From Candidatus Epulonipiscioides gigas (GTDB lineage: Bacteria > Bacillota > Clostridia > Lachnospirales > Cellulosilyticaceae): 47,454 nucleotides of DNA. A program made the translations under genes and the position numbers. The notes beneath the pieces are model-generated. The model saw only the letters and a program-made list of their open reading frames with translations, had not been told where the DNA came from and did no database searches. Location: assembly GCA_001983555.1 (NCBI GenBank), contig LJHE01000089.1, forward strand, positions 1-47,454, written 5' to 3'. Below are positions 34,693 through 42,937 of the stretch, one piece after another; the stretch's first letter is position 1; each line of letters starts with the position of its first letter.

Positions 34693-35838
34693 TTATCTAA
34701 AAGATTGTTCTAATATTGCGATTATATCTTCTTGTGTCAAGTCGCATCTATCAACAGCAAACAGACCTGGCATATCTACTTTAGCATGTTGAGCATATTC
34801 TGCAAATAATTCTTTTTTAATACCAAAGTCGCTCATTTTTAAATCCGCAACTCCACAAACTTCTTGTAAATTAGCAAGAGCTGTAACAATATCACCATCT
34901 TTATTTCCTAGAGCATTTGCCATAGTAGCCATTCTATCTGGTACAATATTATTAAAATATTTAAAATATGCTTTAGATAACATAATCAGACCTGCTCCAT
35001 GTGGCAAATCGTAGTGGAACCCTGATAATGCATGCTCAATAGAATGCTCTGATGTGCAAGATGATAGACTTTCAACAAAACCTGAATACGTATTTGCAAG
35101 AGCTACATATCCACGAGCCTCTATATCATCTGGAGTTTTCACAGCAATAGGAAGATATTTACCAACCAATCTAATTGCTTCTAGGGCAAACATATCGCTT
35201 ATAGGGTTTGCTGTTGTTGCAATATAACCTTCTAATGAGTGAAAAAGAGCATCAAATCCTTGATAAGCCGTAAGATGAGCTGGAATAGAAGTCATAAGTG
35301 TTGGGTCTACAATTGAATATAGCGGAAATGTCATATCGAAATCTCCAAATCCAATTTTTTCTTTACCATTTGTAATAACCATCCAAGGGTCAGCTTCAGT
35401 ACCTGTCCCTGCTGTCGTGGTAATTGCAATCATAGGAAGTGGCATATTTTGAATAGGATTGCCAAGACCAGAACCACTTCCAATATAATCCCAAAGATCT
35501 CCATCATTTGTAGACATAATTGCAATTGCCTTTGCAGCATCAAGAGATGAACCGCCTCCAAGTCCTACGATAAAGCTACATTTATTTTCACGTACAATTT
35601 TTGATGCTTCTCGAACAGATTCAACCGTTGGGTTTGGTTGCACTTTATCATATATAATAACTTCTCTACCTGCTTGCTGTAATAATTTTTTTGCTCTATC
35701 TACATATCCAAGCTTTGTAGTTGAAGTCCCTCCTGTTACAATTAGTGCTTTACCTTCTGGTAATTTTATAGTTGCTAAATTATCAAGTGAATTAGGTCCA
35801 AAAAATATTTTTGTTGGTACATAATAACTAAAATTCAT
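34693..35838 (-). CDS. iron-containing alcohol dehydrogenase
   Basis: A 381-residue group III NAD(P)-dependent alcohol dehydrogenase, cytosolic, likely reducing aldehydes in fermentation (butanol dehydrogenase/YqdH-like). It starts MNFSYYVPTKIFFGPNSL. The nucleotide-binding GGGSSLDAAKA (about 94-104) and TAGTGTEAD with the metal Asp (about 146) are followed by metal-binding His residues in GFDALFHSLEGY, SEHSIEHALSG and DLPHGAGLI. All family ligands look intact. It has its own promoter and terminator, so it is monocistronic. SD CGGAGGTAAATC. Substrate not determinable. Confidence 0.94.
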   Translation of the reverse strand: MNFSYYVPTKIFFGPNSLDNLATIKLPEGKALIVTGGTSTTKLGYVDRAKKLLQQAGREVIIYDKVQPNPTVESVREASKIVRENKCSFIVGLGGGSSLDAAKAIAIMSTNDGDLWDYIGSGSGLGNPIQNMPLPMIAITTTAGTGTEADPWMVITNGKEKIGFGDFDMTFPLYSIVDPTLMTSIPAHLTAYQGFDALFHSLEGYIATTANPISDMFALEAIRLVGKYLPIAVKTPDDIEARGYVALANTYSGFVESLSSCTSEHSIEHALSGFHYDLPHGAGLIMLSKAYFKYFNNIVPDRMATMANALGNKDGDIVTALANLQEVCGVADLKMSDFGIKKELFAEYAQHAKVDMPGLFAVDRCDLTQEDIIAILEQSFR

Positions 35839-35872
35839 GATTTACCTCCGAAATAAAATATTAACTCTTATA

Positions 35873-35900
35873 ATCTTATCAAAGATTTTCAATTTCGCAA
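35873..35900 (-). promoter_or_regulatory. promoter of the alcohol dehydrogenase gene
   Basis: Minus strand TTGCGA (35900-35895), 16 bp, TAAGAT (35878-35873), about 35 bases before the ATG. Confidence 0.5.
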
Positions 35901-35943
35901 GGGTTAATTGACAATTGATTTTTAAATCAAACAACATAAATGT

Positions 35944-35980
35944 AAAAAAAAGTAGAAGCTGCAAAATGAGCAGTTCCTAC
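35944..35980 (-). terminator. intrinsic terminator of the VOC-AEC operon
   Basis: GTAGAAGCTGC (35952-35962) pairs with GCAGTTCCTAC (35970-35980) with one mismatch and one G-U, followed on the minus strand by eight or nine T. It starts directly after the AEC stop codon. Confidence 0.8.
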
Positions 35981-36934
35981 TTAAACTAAGCTTGAATAAG
36001 GTATTATTATAGATAAGATAATCAATAAAATAACACTTATAATAGTGGATATTCCTATAGCTCCGTTAATTATTTCGACCTCTTCAGTGGTAGCCACATC
36101 ATTTATAAATAATGTCAGTGTAAACATAGGTGGCAACATAATAAATGCTGCAAACGATGCATTTATAATAGGTGATGGAGTTATTATGTTATCTATAACC
36201 AAAAATTTAAATAAACATCCAATAGTTAACGCAACCACATATCTAGCAAAAACTAGTTTCAAACTTTCTTTTATATACTTTACATCTAACACAAGACCAT
36301 ATCCTAAGCACACCAAAACAAAAGGTGATGCTATACTAGAAAGACTATCAATAGATTGTAAAATTCCCTGACCAATAGGATTAGATTGTAATATGTAGCC
36401 AACATCAAAGATATTTAAAATCGTTCCCAATATTATGGTAATAATAAAAGGAGATTTCAACAGATTTTTTACAATGCTCAAATCAAATTTCTGTCCTGAT
36501 GTGTCGATTCTAAACCATATATAATATATAGTCCAAATAAAAATTTCGTGACCTACACCTATAAATGAGAAAATAGCTAAATTAGCATTTCCATATATCA
36601 TTGAGAATAAAGCCATTCCAACCAACATAAATGCTGTACCTGAGCATACATACGGTGTAAATTTATGATGCAGAGCAGGTAATAAATTACATAATTTTCC
36701 CGCTATTAAAAATAGACATAACATAATGTAGCTTATAACTATAATTAATATAGATTCTGAAGTAATTTCCATAAACAAAACTATATTTAATAGAGTACAA
36801 ACCATACATATGTTTAACAAAAACTTTTTAATTTCTCCTATTGCACTAGGAGAAATATATTGTGTTTGTCTGCACCATTTTCCAAGAAAAATCAGAGCAA
36901 TTATTGGTAAGATAGGACCTATAAAGTTTCCCAT
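35981..36934 (-). CDS. AEC-family transporter
   Basis: A 317-residue membrane protein with about ten helices, of the auxin efflux carrier (Mem_trans) family, which in bacteria exports or imports organic acids such as malate or malonate. The opening FIGPILPIIALIFLGKWCRQTQYIS and the repeated halves, with a Gly/Asn/Pro-containing crossing near FVLVCLGYGL and MLPPMFTLTLFINDVA, fit. Its ATG overlaps the end of the VOC gene by 16 bases, so the two are co-translated. Substrate unknown. Confidence 0.85.
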   Translation of the reverse strand: MGNFIGPILPIIALIFLGKWCRQTQYISPSAIGEIKKFLLNICMVCTLLNIVLFMEITSESILIIVISYIMLCLFLIAGKLCNLLPALHHKFTPYVCSGTAFMLVGMALFSMIYGNANLAIFSFIGVGHEIFIWTIYYIWFRIDTSGQKFDLSIVKNLLKSPFIITIILGTILNIFDVGYILQSNPIGQGILQSIDSLSSIASPFVLVCLGYGLVLDVKYIKESLKLVFARYVVALTIGCLFKFLVIDNIITPSPIINASFAAFIMLPPMFTLTLFINDVATTEEVEIINGAIGISTIISVILLIILSIIIPYSSLV

Positions 36935-37404
36935 AATTTTTTATTTAATATTTCAGATACATATCCAAGCTCTTTTGTTGTATCGAAATATGCCCAAATT
37001 TTACCCGTGTTTGGACCAACTGCAGATCCATATTGTGGACATTCAACGCCAATTTCTTTAAATGCATCCATAGTTTCTTTAAGAGATTCAACTTCAAATT
37101 TAAGATGATGAATACCTTCACCTTTCTCATTTAAGAAATCTCGCCAAACACTATTACCTTCTAGTGGCTCTATAAGCTCTAGCTCAGAATTTCCCATCTT
37201 AATAAAGCAAAATCTTGCAGTAAACCAAGTTTTCTCACCTTTATACATTAATTGAATATCATCTTTATTCACATTTTCAGGTGGAAAAAGATTAATGCGA
37301 TACTCATCAATTTTAAATATCTTTTGCATCTTCTCTAAAGTTTCTTCAATATTATTTACGATAATTCCAACATGCATGTAATCTTCAAAATTAATTATTG
37401 CCAT
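36919..37404 (-). CDS. VOC-family protein (glyoxalase / methylmalonyl-CoA-epimerase-like)
   Basis: A 161-residue protein with a vicinal-oxygen-chelate fold of the Glyoxalase_4 kind. I start at ATG 37404 (SD AAAAAGGAG); a longer frame from 37446 has no SD. It has DYMHVGIIVNNIEETLEKMQKIF with a metal His, SELELIEPLEGNSVWRDFLNEKGEGIHHLKFEV with Glu/His ligands, and a C-terminal YGSAVGPNTGKIWAYFDT, resembling methylmalonyl-CoA epimerase relatives. It forms an operon with the AEC transporter, so the pair may handle one organic acid. The 42-bp repeat 37454-37495 lies upstream of it. Confidence 0.85.
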   Translation of the reverse strand: MAIINFEDYMHVGIIVNNIEETLEKMQKIFKIDEYRINLFPPENVNKDDIQLMYKGEKTWFTARFCFIKMGNSELELIEPLEGNSVWRDFLNEKGEGIHHLKFEVESLKETMDAFKEIGVECPQYGSAVGPNTGKIWAYFDTTKELGYVSEILNKKLWETL

Positions 37405-37453
37405 TGTGATAATCTCCTTTTTAATATAATATCTCCCGAGCGACATTTATAAT

Positions 37454-37495
37454 CGCAAATGGAGGATTAACATATTGATATTATATACTATTTTT
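37454..37495 (-). repeat. 42-bp leader repeat, copy A
   Basis: 41 of 42 bases match copy B at 38453-38494; its right end reads CATATTGATATTATATACTA. It lies 49 bases upstream of the VOC start, the same distance as copy B from its gene. TATAAT-like hexamers lie within it on the minus strand, so it probably carries promoter or operator sequence. Confidence 0.9.
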
Positions 37496-37509
37496 ATCTA
37501 ATATAAAAG

Positions 37510-38403
37510 CTATTTTTTCAAATTTCTAAGATGGTTTAAAAAATCCATTATGAATTGGCTTGGGTTATTTGCACTATATTCTTTTAAGTCGCTAATCGGC
37601 AATCCCGTTAATACAGATATTTCATTATAGGGGTACAAATCACCATTTTTCTTAATTCCATCTTCACATATAAACGCATCTGTGTTACTAATAGCATAGA
37701 TAACTCCCGCTCCTAATGGATCGCTTTCTTCTATGCTTCCATTAAAATAAACCTTTACGATATCACCTACAGTAAAATCATCTTTATTGACAGTTAAATC
37801 TGACATAGCGACATCAATACTTACACGTATCATGTCGCCACTATTTGCGATAAAGCTATTTTCGTCTACGCTCAGAAGCATGGAATTTTTATAAATTTCT
37901 GTAACAACACCATAAAATTGGGGCTTATGTGCAAAAACATCATTCACAGTAAGTGGCTTTGTCGCATAGCTAAATACAATTATTACAATTATCATAATAC
38001 TTGCAAATGCACCTATTAAATTTAGCTTTGATTTTTTTGCTTTAGCTCTATATAAAAAATCACACATTAAACCTAACATTATGATAATGCAATAGCTCAC
38101 AAGCCAAACAATCCACATAGTATGTATAGACTTATTATTAAAAATCATACCTTCACTTTCAAAAATCACACCAACAACAATACTAAGTCCATATCCCAGT
38201 GTGGTAGCAATAGTCATTATGTTAAGGTTGAATATATATGAAATTATAAGTCCAACACAACCGATAATTCCTATAATCATAGGTGCATCTGAGCGTCCAT
38301 GTAGCTCATTCAAAGAGGTAAAATGCAATAAGATAAATGTAATAATAAATACCAATAGCATAACTGATATTTTTATAATCTTATTATTAAATAGCTTTTT
38401 CAT
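37510..38403 (-). CDS. membrane protein with extracytosolic domain, unknown
   Basis: A 297-residue protein starting at ATG 38403 (SD GAAGGAG; the longer frame from 38421 has none). Five or so helices occupy residues about 10-150 (the last FASIMIIVIIVFSYATK). The rest, from about 155, is a soluble beta-rich domain: VTEIYKNSMLLSVDENSF ... GDMIRVSIDVAMSD ... FTVGDIVKVYFNGSIEESDPLGAGVIYAI, close to the OB-like pattern of DUF3221/DUF5666-type domains. It ends in a short charged helix. I do not recognise a family. The leader repeat copy B precedes it. Confidence 0.65.
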   Translation of the reverse strand: MKKLFNNKIIKISVMLLVFIITFILLHFTSLNELHGRSDAPMIIGIIGCVGLIISYIFNLNIMTIATTLGYGLSIVVGVIFESEGMIFNNKSIHTMWIVWLVSYCIIIMLGLMCDFLYRAKAKKSKLNLIGAFASIMIIVIIVFSYATKPLTVNDVFAHKPQFYGVVTEIYKNSMLLSVDENSFIANSGDMIRVSIDVAMSDLTVNKDDFTVGDIVKVYFNGSIEESDPLGAGVIYAISNTDAFICEDGIKKNGDLYPYNEISVLTGLPISDLKEYSANNPSQFIMDFLNHLRNLKK

Positions 38404-38452
38404 TGAAAATTCTCCTTCCATATCTTATATATCCATTATAGTATAATCAAGC

Positions 38453-38494
38453 CGCAAATTGAGGATTAACATATTGATATTATATACTATTTTT
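38453..38494 (-). repeat. 42-bp leader repeat, copy B
   Basis: The second copy, exactly 999 bases from copy A and 49 bases from the start codon at 38403. Differs from copy A at one position (G/T in GCAAATxGAGG). Confidence 0.9.
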
Positions 38495-38536
38495 TTAAAT
38501 ATAACTTTTATTATTTATTGTTCACGCAATACAAAA

Positions 38537-38566
38537 ATGCTCTATAACATATTTAATATAGAGCAT
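38537..38566 (-). terminator. terminator of the sugar transporter operon
   Basis: ATGCTCTATA (38537-38546) pairs with TATAGAGCAT (38557-38566), 10 bp. On the minus strand it is followed by TTTTTGTATT; on plus by A-rich sequence. Confidence 0.85.
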
Positions 38567-38578
38567 AAAAAAATAATT

Positions 38579-38638
38579 TTATTTTAATTCTTTAAATGTA
38601 AGCTTAGAATCTAAATAATCGAGCAAGTCACACCATAT
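38579..38638 (-). pseudogene. relic of a second aldose 1-epimerase gene (3' end)
   Basis: Read on the minus strand, this encodes W-C-D-L-L-D-Y-L-D-S-K-L-T-F-K-E-L-K then stop. The aldose epimerase gene at 42080-42937 reads W-C-G-L-P-D-S-L-D-S near its end and finishes E-L-T-F-K-E-L-N. So the relic keeps both ends of that tail in one frame, with about 27 residues deleted between them, and no upstream gene. It lies just after the binding-protein gene of the same operon and before the operon terminator. Confidence 0.75.
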
Positions 38639-38686
38639 TTAGCATTTTTTTGTATTTGCTCTGTTTCGTAAAGTATTATCTTTTAA

Positions 38687-40036
38687 CTATTCTGAGATTT
38701 TATTAAACCGTTTTTCAATATTATCTAATGTTGTTGCTAAATCCTGAGCTTGAACAAAATACAATTCTGTTTCTTCCTTTATAATAGTTTCGTATTCTAA
38801 TGCGTTAGGACCCGTGACTTTTTCAGTTACAAATATCATATCTGGATTTAACAATACAGACTTAGCTTGCTCAATAGTAATTTGTGGATCTGTTTTAGTA
38901 ATTTCACTGATGATATCCGTAAATATATTATCTTGAGGTACTGTTTTGTCAGCATAAATTTCAGAAGATGTTAATTTAGTAGTTTCTCTAATAATATCTA
39001 TAATATAATTAAATGCTAAATCTTTATTAGCAGTAGTTTGAGTCATTGAAAAAGTTCCACAAACACCCCAGTTTTTCATGTTTTCACCTGCATCAACTGG
39101 CATTGGAGCAAGACCTACTTCAAAGTCACGAGGATTTGTTTCTTGATCTAATATCCAGTTAAATGTCCATGTTCCTTGTAGAAACATTCCATAATCTCCA
39201 CTAAAAAATGCCTGAGATACTATTTTTGAGCTTGCTACATCTGAATGTGTTCGTATTGATTTATCCACATGCATCATATTATATGTTTCTTCTAATGCTT
39301 GTGCAAAGACAGGGTCTTTAATATTAGATTTGCCATCGGCTGTATAAAAATGTTCACCACCGCCTAGTTTCATTATAGCTTCTCCGTACCAATACATGGG
39401 CCAAGTTAAATGTAGAGCTCCATAAACTTTATCGCCACCTTCGCCACTTGTCAATTTTTTAGCAGTTTCACGATACTCCTCCCAAGTCATAGGAATTGTG
39501 TCATCTGGATAAGGAACTCCTGCTTCGTCAAAGATTTTTTTGTTGTAAAATAATCCCCAAACTGTTGCTCCTGCTGGAATACCATATGCAATATCATTTG
39601 TATATGCATATTTGGCATAATCTCCATATACTTCTGTTAAATCTATATCATACTTTTCTAAATATTCTTCTAAAGGAATAGTAACATTTCCATCTACAAA
39701 AGTTGCTTGTTGCATTGGACTTTGATTATAAATAATATCTAACTGTTCTCCACCCATAACTTGAATAGATGTACCTTGCTCATGGTTATTATCATCTACA
39801 GGTAAAAATTCAACTTCTACATCTTCATATTTCTCCCAAGTTTTAAGTTCTGCAGCGGCTTCATATAAAGCTTCATTGTGACCTGCTCCTGCTGGTGCAA
39901 TTATGAGTTTTCCGCTATATTTTACTTCACCTGTTTCAGTAATAGTAACTGAATTGTTTGAAGTTTCAGAACTACCACAACCAACTAAAGCAGTACCCAT
40001 TGTTATAAATAATAATTTTGCTAATAATTTTTTCAA
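38687..40036 (-). CDS. sugar-binding lipoprotein (extracellular solute-binding protein family 1)
   Basis: A 449-residue receptor. Signal peptide MKKLLAKLLFITMGTALVGC ends in lipobox L-V-G-C, so it is lipid-anchored outside. The start is TTG 40036, after GGGGGGAG. Body blocks: NEALYEAAAELKTWEKYEDVEVEFLPVDDNNHEQG, IPAGATVWGLFYNKKIFDEAGV, PMTWEEYRETAKKLT and AFFSGDYGMFLQGTWTF, which fit CUT1-type oligosaccharide receptors. It is the last gene after two permeases; substrate unknown but probably tied to the catabolic genes upstream. Confidence 0.93.
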   Translation of the reverse strand: MKKLLAKLLFITMGTALVGCGSSETSNNSVTITETGEVKYSGKLIIAPAGAGHNEALYEAAAELKTWEKYEDVEVEFLPVDDNNHEQGTSIQVMGGEQLDIIYNQSPMQQATFVDGNVTIPLEEYLEKYDIDLTEVYGDYAKYAYTNDIAYGIPAGATVWGLFYNKKIFDEAGVPYPDDTIPMTWEEYRETAKKLTSGEGGDKVYGALHLTWPMYWYGEAIMKLGGGEHFYTADGKSNIKDPVFAQALEETYNMMHVDKSIRTHSDVASSKIVSQAFFSGDYGMFLQGTWTFNWILDQETNPRDFEVGLAPMPVDAGENMKNWGVCGTFSMTQTTANKDLAFNYIIDIIRETTKLTSSEIYADKTVPQDNIFTDIISEITKTDPQITIEQAKSVLLNPDMIFVTEKVTGPNALEYETIIKEETELYFVQAQDLATTLDNIEKRFNKISE

Positions 40037-40067
40037 TTTAAAATTCTCCCCCCTAATTAGAAGACTT

Positions 40068-40904
40068 TTAGCCTTTTATTCCAGAGCTTGCAATTCCTTC
40101 AACAAAATGCTTTTGTCCTAATAAATAAATTACTATAATTGGAACTAACCCTAATGTAGCTCCTGCCATCTGTAAAGCGTAATTTGCTCCATACATTGTT
40201 TGTAAAGAAGCAATCCCAACACTTAATACTTGTTTGTCTGTATCTCTAATATAAACTAAAGGACCAGTATAATCATTCCATCCCCATGTAAAAGCTAAAA
40301 CAGCTAAAGCAACCAAAGCAGATTTTATTAACGGCAGACAAATATGCATATATATTTTAAAAATACTACATCCATCTATTTTTGCTGCCTCAATGAGCTC
40401 ATCTGGGACAACCATAAAAGCTTGCCTCATATAAAAAATTGAAAAACCTGTAAATAACATCCATGGTAATACTACAGCCCACATAGTATTAATAAGATTT
40501 AAATTTTTATAAAGCACAAATTGAGGAATTAAACGTATTTCTGCTGGAATCATTAGAGCAGTCAAATATAGCATAAATATAATATTTTTAAATTTAAAAT
40601 TAATTTTTGCAAATGCAAAACCAGCCATAGAAGATACAACTAAAGTGGATAGTACAATAATTATAGTATTTCGAGCTGTATTGATATACCAATTAATATA
40701 ATCTGTTTCAGCAAATATTTTTATATAGTTTTGTATTGTAGGGTTAGAAGGTATCCATTCTATGGGGAATCTAAACACATCAGCTTCATATTTAAAAGAG
40801 GCCGATAACATCCATAAAACAGGAGAAACCATAACAATTGCTCCAATACTAAGTAAAATAGTTTTAAATATTTTAGCTAATAACTTCTTGTTCTGTATGC
40901 TCAT
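40068..40904 (-). CDS. sugar ABC permease (MalG/UgpE type)
   Basis: A 278-residue CUT1 permease with six helices, opening KTILLSIGAIVMVSPVLWMLSASFK and the EAA loop ELIEAAKIDGCSIFKIYMHICLPL. AFTWGWNDYTGPLVYIRDTDK fits the MalG class. It lies 15 bases after the other permease gene and before the binding protein. No ATPase gene is in the cluster. Confidence 0.92.
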   Translation of the reverse strand: MSIQNKKLLAKIFKTILLSIGAIVMVSPVLWMLSASFKYEADVFRFPIEWIPSNPTIQNYIKIFAETDYINWYINTARNTIIIVLSTLVVSSMAGFAFAKINFKFKNIIFMLYLTALMIPAEIRLIPQFVLYKNLNLINTMWAVVLPWMLFTGFSIFYMRQAFMVVPDELIEAAKIDGCSIFKIYMHICLPLIKSALVALAVLAFTWGWNDYTGPLVYIRDTDKQVLSVGIASLQTMYGANYALQMAGATLGLVPIIVIYLLGQKHFVEGIASSGIKG

Positions 40905-40919
40905 GTTATAAACCTCCCT

Positions 40920-41807
40920 TTAATAATTAACCCATTTTTTCTGTCCTATCCATTGTAATAATGTAATAGAAAGTACAATAAGTAAAAATATAATAGCAAT
41001 TGCAGAAGCTTGACCCATCTCATATTTTTGAAATGCCTGCTGATATATAGCGAGAGTCATTGTATATGTGGATTTTCCAGGTCCTCCATTTGTCATTACT
41101 CTTACTTCTGCCATCATAGATAACGAGAATATACCCATAGTAATAGCTAAAAAGAATGTAGTAGGAGATACAAGTGGAAATGTGATATAACGAAATTTTT
41201 GCCATCCTGAAGCTCCATCTATAGATGCCGCCTCATAGTAAGTAGTAGATATATTTTGTAAACCAGCTAAGTATATTAAGATGCAATATCCGAGCATTCT
41301 CCATATCCAAAAAATCATGATAGTTATTAAAGCTATTTCAGGATTTGATAACCAACCAGGGATATTTTCTATTCCTAGGCTTCTAAGTATTCCATTGACT
41401 GGTCCAAATTCTTCATGAAACAGAGCAACAAAAACAATTGCTGCAGCAGTAACAGTTGTAACATAAGGCATAAAATAAGTTGTTCTTAAAATACCTCTAC
41501 CAAATATAGCAGTGTTCATAATAGTTGCTACAATCAAAGATAAGATTAATAAAATTGGAACAGCTATAAATAACATTTTTAAATTGTTAATTAGACCTGT
41601 TACAAAATATTCATTTTTAAATACATTAATATAATTCTCAAGACCAACAAATTTTGAACCAGCAAAACCAGCAAACATATCCCATTCCATAAAGCTCATC
41701 ATTAAAGAGTTAAAAAAAGGATATACCATAAAAACCATAAATCCTATAAAAGATGGAAGAATAAATGCAAATCCTACCAAAGTTTCTTTTAGTTGATTTT
41801 TTTTCAT
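40920..41807 (-). CDS. sugar ABC permease (MalF/UgpA type)
   Basis: A 295-residue CUT1 permease, six helices, starting KKNQLKETLVGFAFILPSFIGFMVFMVYP. The EAA loop is EAASIDGASGWQKFRYITFPLVSP, followed by EVRVMTNGGPGKSTYTM, the typical MalF-type end block. It leads the transport part of the locus. Its upstream gap (41808-42079) holds a large palindrome rather than a gene. Confidence 0.92.
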   Translation of the reverse strand: MKKNQLKETLVGFAFILPSFIGFMVFMVYPFFNSLMMSFMEWDMFAGFAGSKFVGLENYINVFKNEYFVTGLINNLKMLFIAVPILLILSLIVATIMNTAIFGRGILRTTYFMPYVTTVTAAAIVFVALFHEEFGPVNGILRSLGIENIPGWLSNPEIALITIMIFWIWRMLGYCILIYLAGLQNISTTYYEAASIDGASGWQKFRYITFPLVSPTTFFLAITMGIFSLSMMAEVRVMTNGGPGKSTYTMTLAIYQQAFQKYEMGQASAIAIIFLLIVLSITLLQWIGQKKWVNY

Positions 41808-42004
41808 ATTTCACCCCTTTTCTATTTCTATATATTTCCATATTTTAAATTGTGAATGAATTTTGCATCAAATTTATGTATAACATCACATACTACAAGA
41901 GATATATAGACTTATTTTTCATATAATACTATATTCAAGAAAAACATTTTTAGAACAATACTAGCAGTTTTTACATAAAGCTCAGTTCTAGCTATTTAGT
42001 TGAC

Positions 42005-42045
42005 TTGCGACTTTTCCCCATTTAAAGGGGAAAGTAGTGTCGCAA
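42005..42045. repeat. 41-nt long imperfect palindrome between catabolic and transport genes
   Basis: TTGCGAC (42005-42011) pairs with GTCGCAA (42039-42045) and, inside it, TTTCCCC (42013-42019) with GGGGAAA (42027-42033), leaving loop ATTTAAA. No T tract follows on either strand, so it is probably not a terminator. It could be an operator or an mRNA-processing/stability stem separating gene groups. Confidence 0.8.
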
Positions 42046-42079
42046 ATAAACGGCATATTATAAACTGCCTATTTTAAAT

Positions 42080-42937
42080 TTAATTTAGTTCTTTAAACGT
42101 AAGCTCTTGTTTTGCAACAAATCTATCTTGAGCATCTAATTTCACATTACCTTTTTTCTCTTCAAATATATGATTAGAATCTAAAGAATCAGGCAATCCG
42201 CACCATGGCATCATACATAAAACAGTTGCAGCATCTTTTGTGCTCCAGAGCGTAATATAATTAAAGTCATCGAAATCTATGGTTACACTAGTGTTTAGCT
42301 CTGGATTTACTAAAGTGATTTCTTTTCTTGAAAATCCATTTAAAATATGAGCTCCAACTTCAAAATATTTAGGAGTTACTGGTATTTTTCCATCTTCTAA
42401 TGGAAACGGAATTTCTTTGCCATTTAAATATTGCATATCTTCACGACAAATTTCAGTGAGCTTATCATTTCCACCAAAATCTACATAGCTTTTTAAGGTA
42501 CTAGTAAATCCAGTATGACTTCCAACGGCAAAATAAATTGGTGCATCATCATTATTTTTTACAGTAAATGTTTGAGTTAATTTATCTCCATCTAAGGCAA
42601 AAACTATATTTACAATAAATTTATATGGCAAAAACTTAGCAGTTTCTTCATTATTTTCAAGAGTAAATACTATAGTATCATCTGTTTGCTCTGTAACTTC
42701 CATTTCCATAGTTTTTAGGAAACCATGTTGATTCATTGGATATTCTTTGCCACGAATAATAGTATAATTATCTTTTGCCAGAGCTATATTTGGAAATAGG
42801 TTTTTGGCTTGCCCTATCCAAATATCTGAAGGTTGAAATATAAATTCTTTACCATTATTGTTTTGTACGCTTATAAGCTCTGCTCCGAGCGAATTTATTT
42901 TAGCAGTCAAAGTATCATTTTTTATTGTATATATCAT
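42080..42937 (-). CDS. aldose 1-epimerase-family protein
   Basis: A 285-residue galactose-mutarotase-like protein of the LacX/YeaD-type group. It starts IYTIKNDTLTAKINSLGAELISVQNN, has the G-F-L-K block (NQHGFLKTMEMEV), FAVGSHTGFT with the His-containing site (about 150-158), the substrate Glu/Asp region FNYITLWSTKDA and the C-terminal MPWCGLPDSLDS. It would interconvert anomers of an aldose or a phosphorylated sugar. Start overlaps the isomerase stop by 4 bases (ATGA). A relic of a second copy is at 38579-38638. Confidence 0.9.
   Translation of the reverse strand: MIYTIKNDTLTAKINSLGAELISVQNNNGKEFIFQPSDIWIGQAKNLFPNIALAKDNYTIIRGKEYPMNQHGFLKTMEMEVTEQTDDTIVFTLENNEETAKFLPYKFIVNIVFALDGDKLTQTFTVKNNDDAPIYFAVGSHTGFTSTLKSYVDFGGNDKLTEICREDMQYLNGKEIPFPLEDGKIPVTPKYFEVGAHILNGFSRKEITLVNPELNTSVTIDFDDFNYITLWSTKDAATVLCMMPWCGLPDSLDSNHIFEEKKGNVKLDAQDRFVAKQELTFKELN

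Noticed and set aside
37454-38494. The two 42-bp repeats as a mini CRISPR or transposon ends
   Set aside because: Only two copies, direct, exactly one gene apart and at a fixed distance from start codons; no spacers, no target duplications.
39496-39681. 61-codon plus-strand frame rich in His/Leu inside the binding-protein gene
   Set aside because: Frame shadow with biased composition and no SD.
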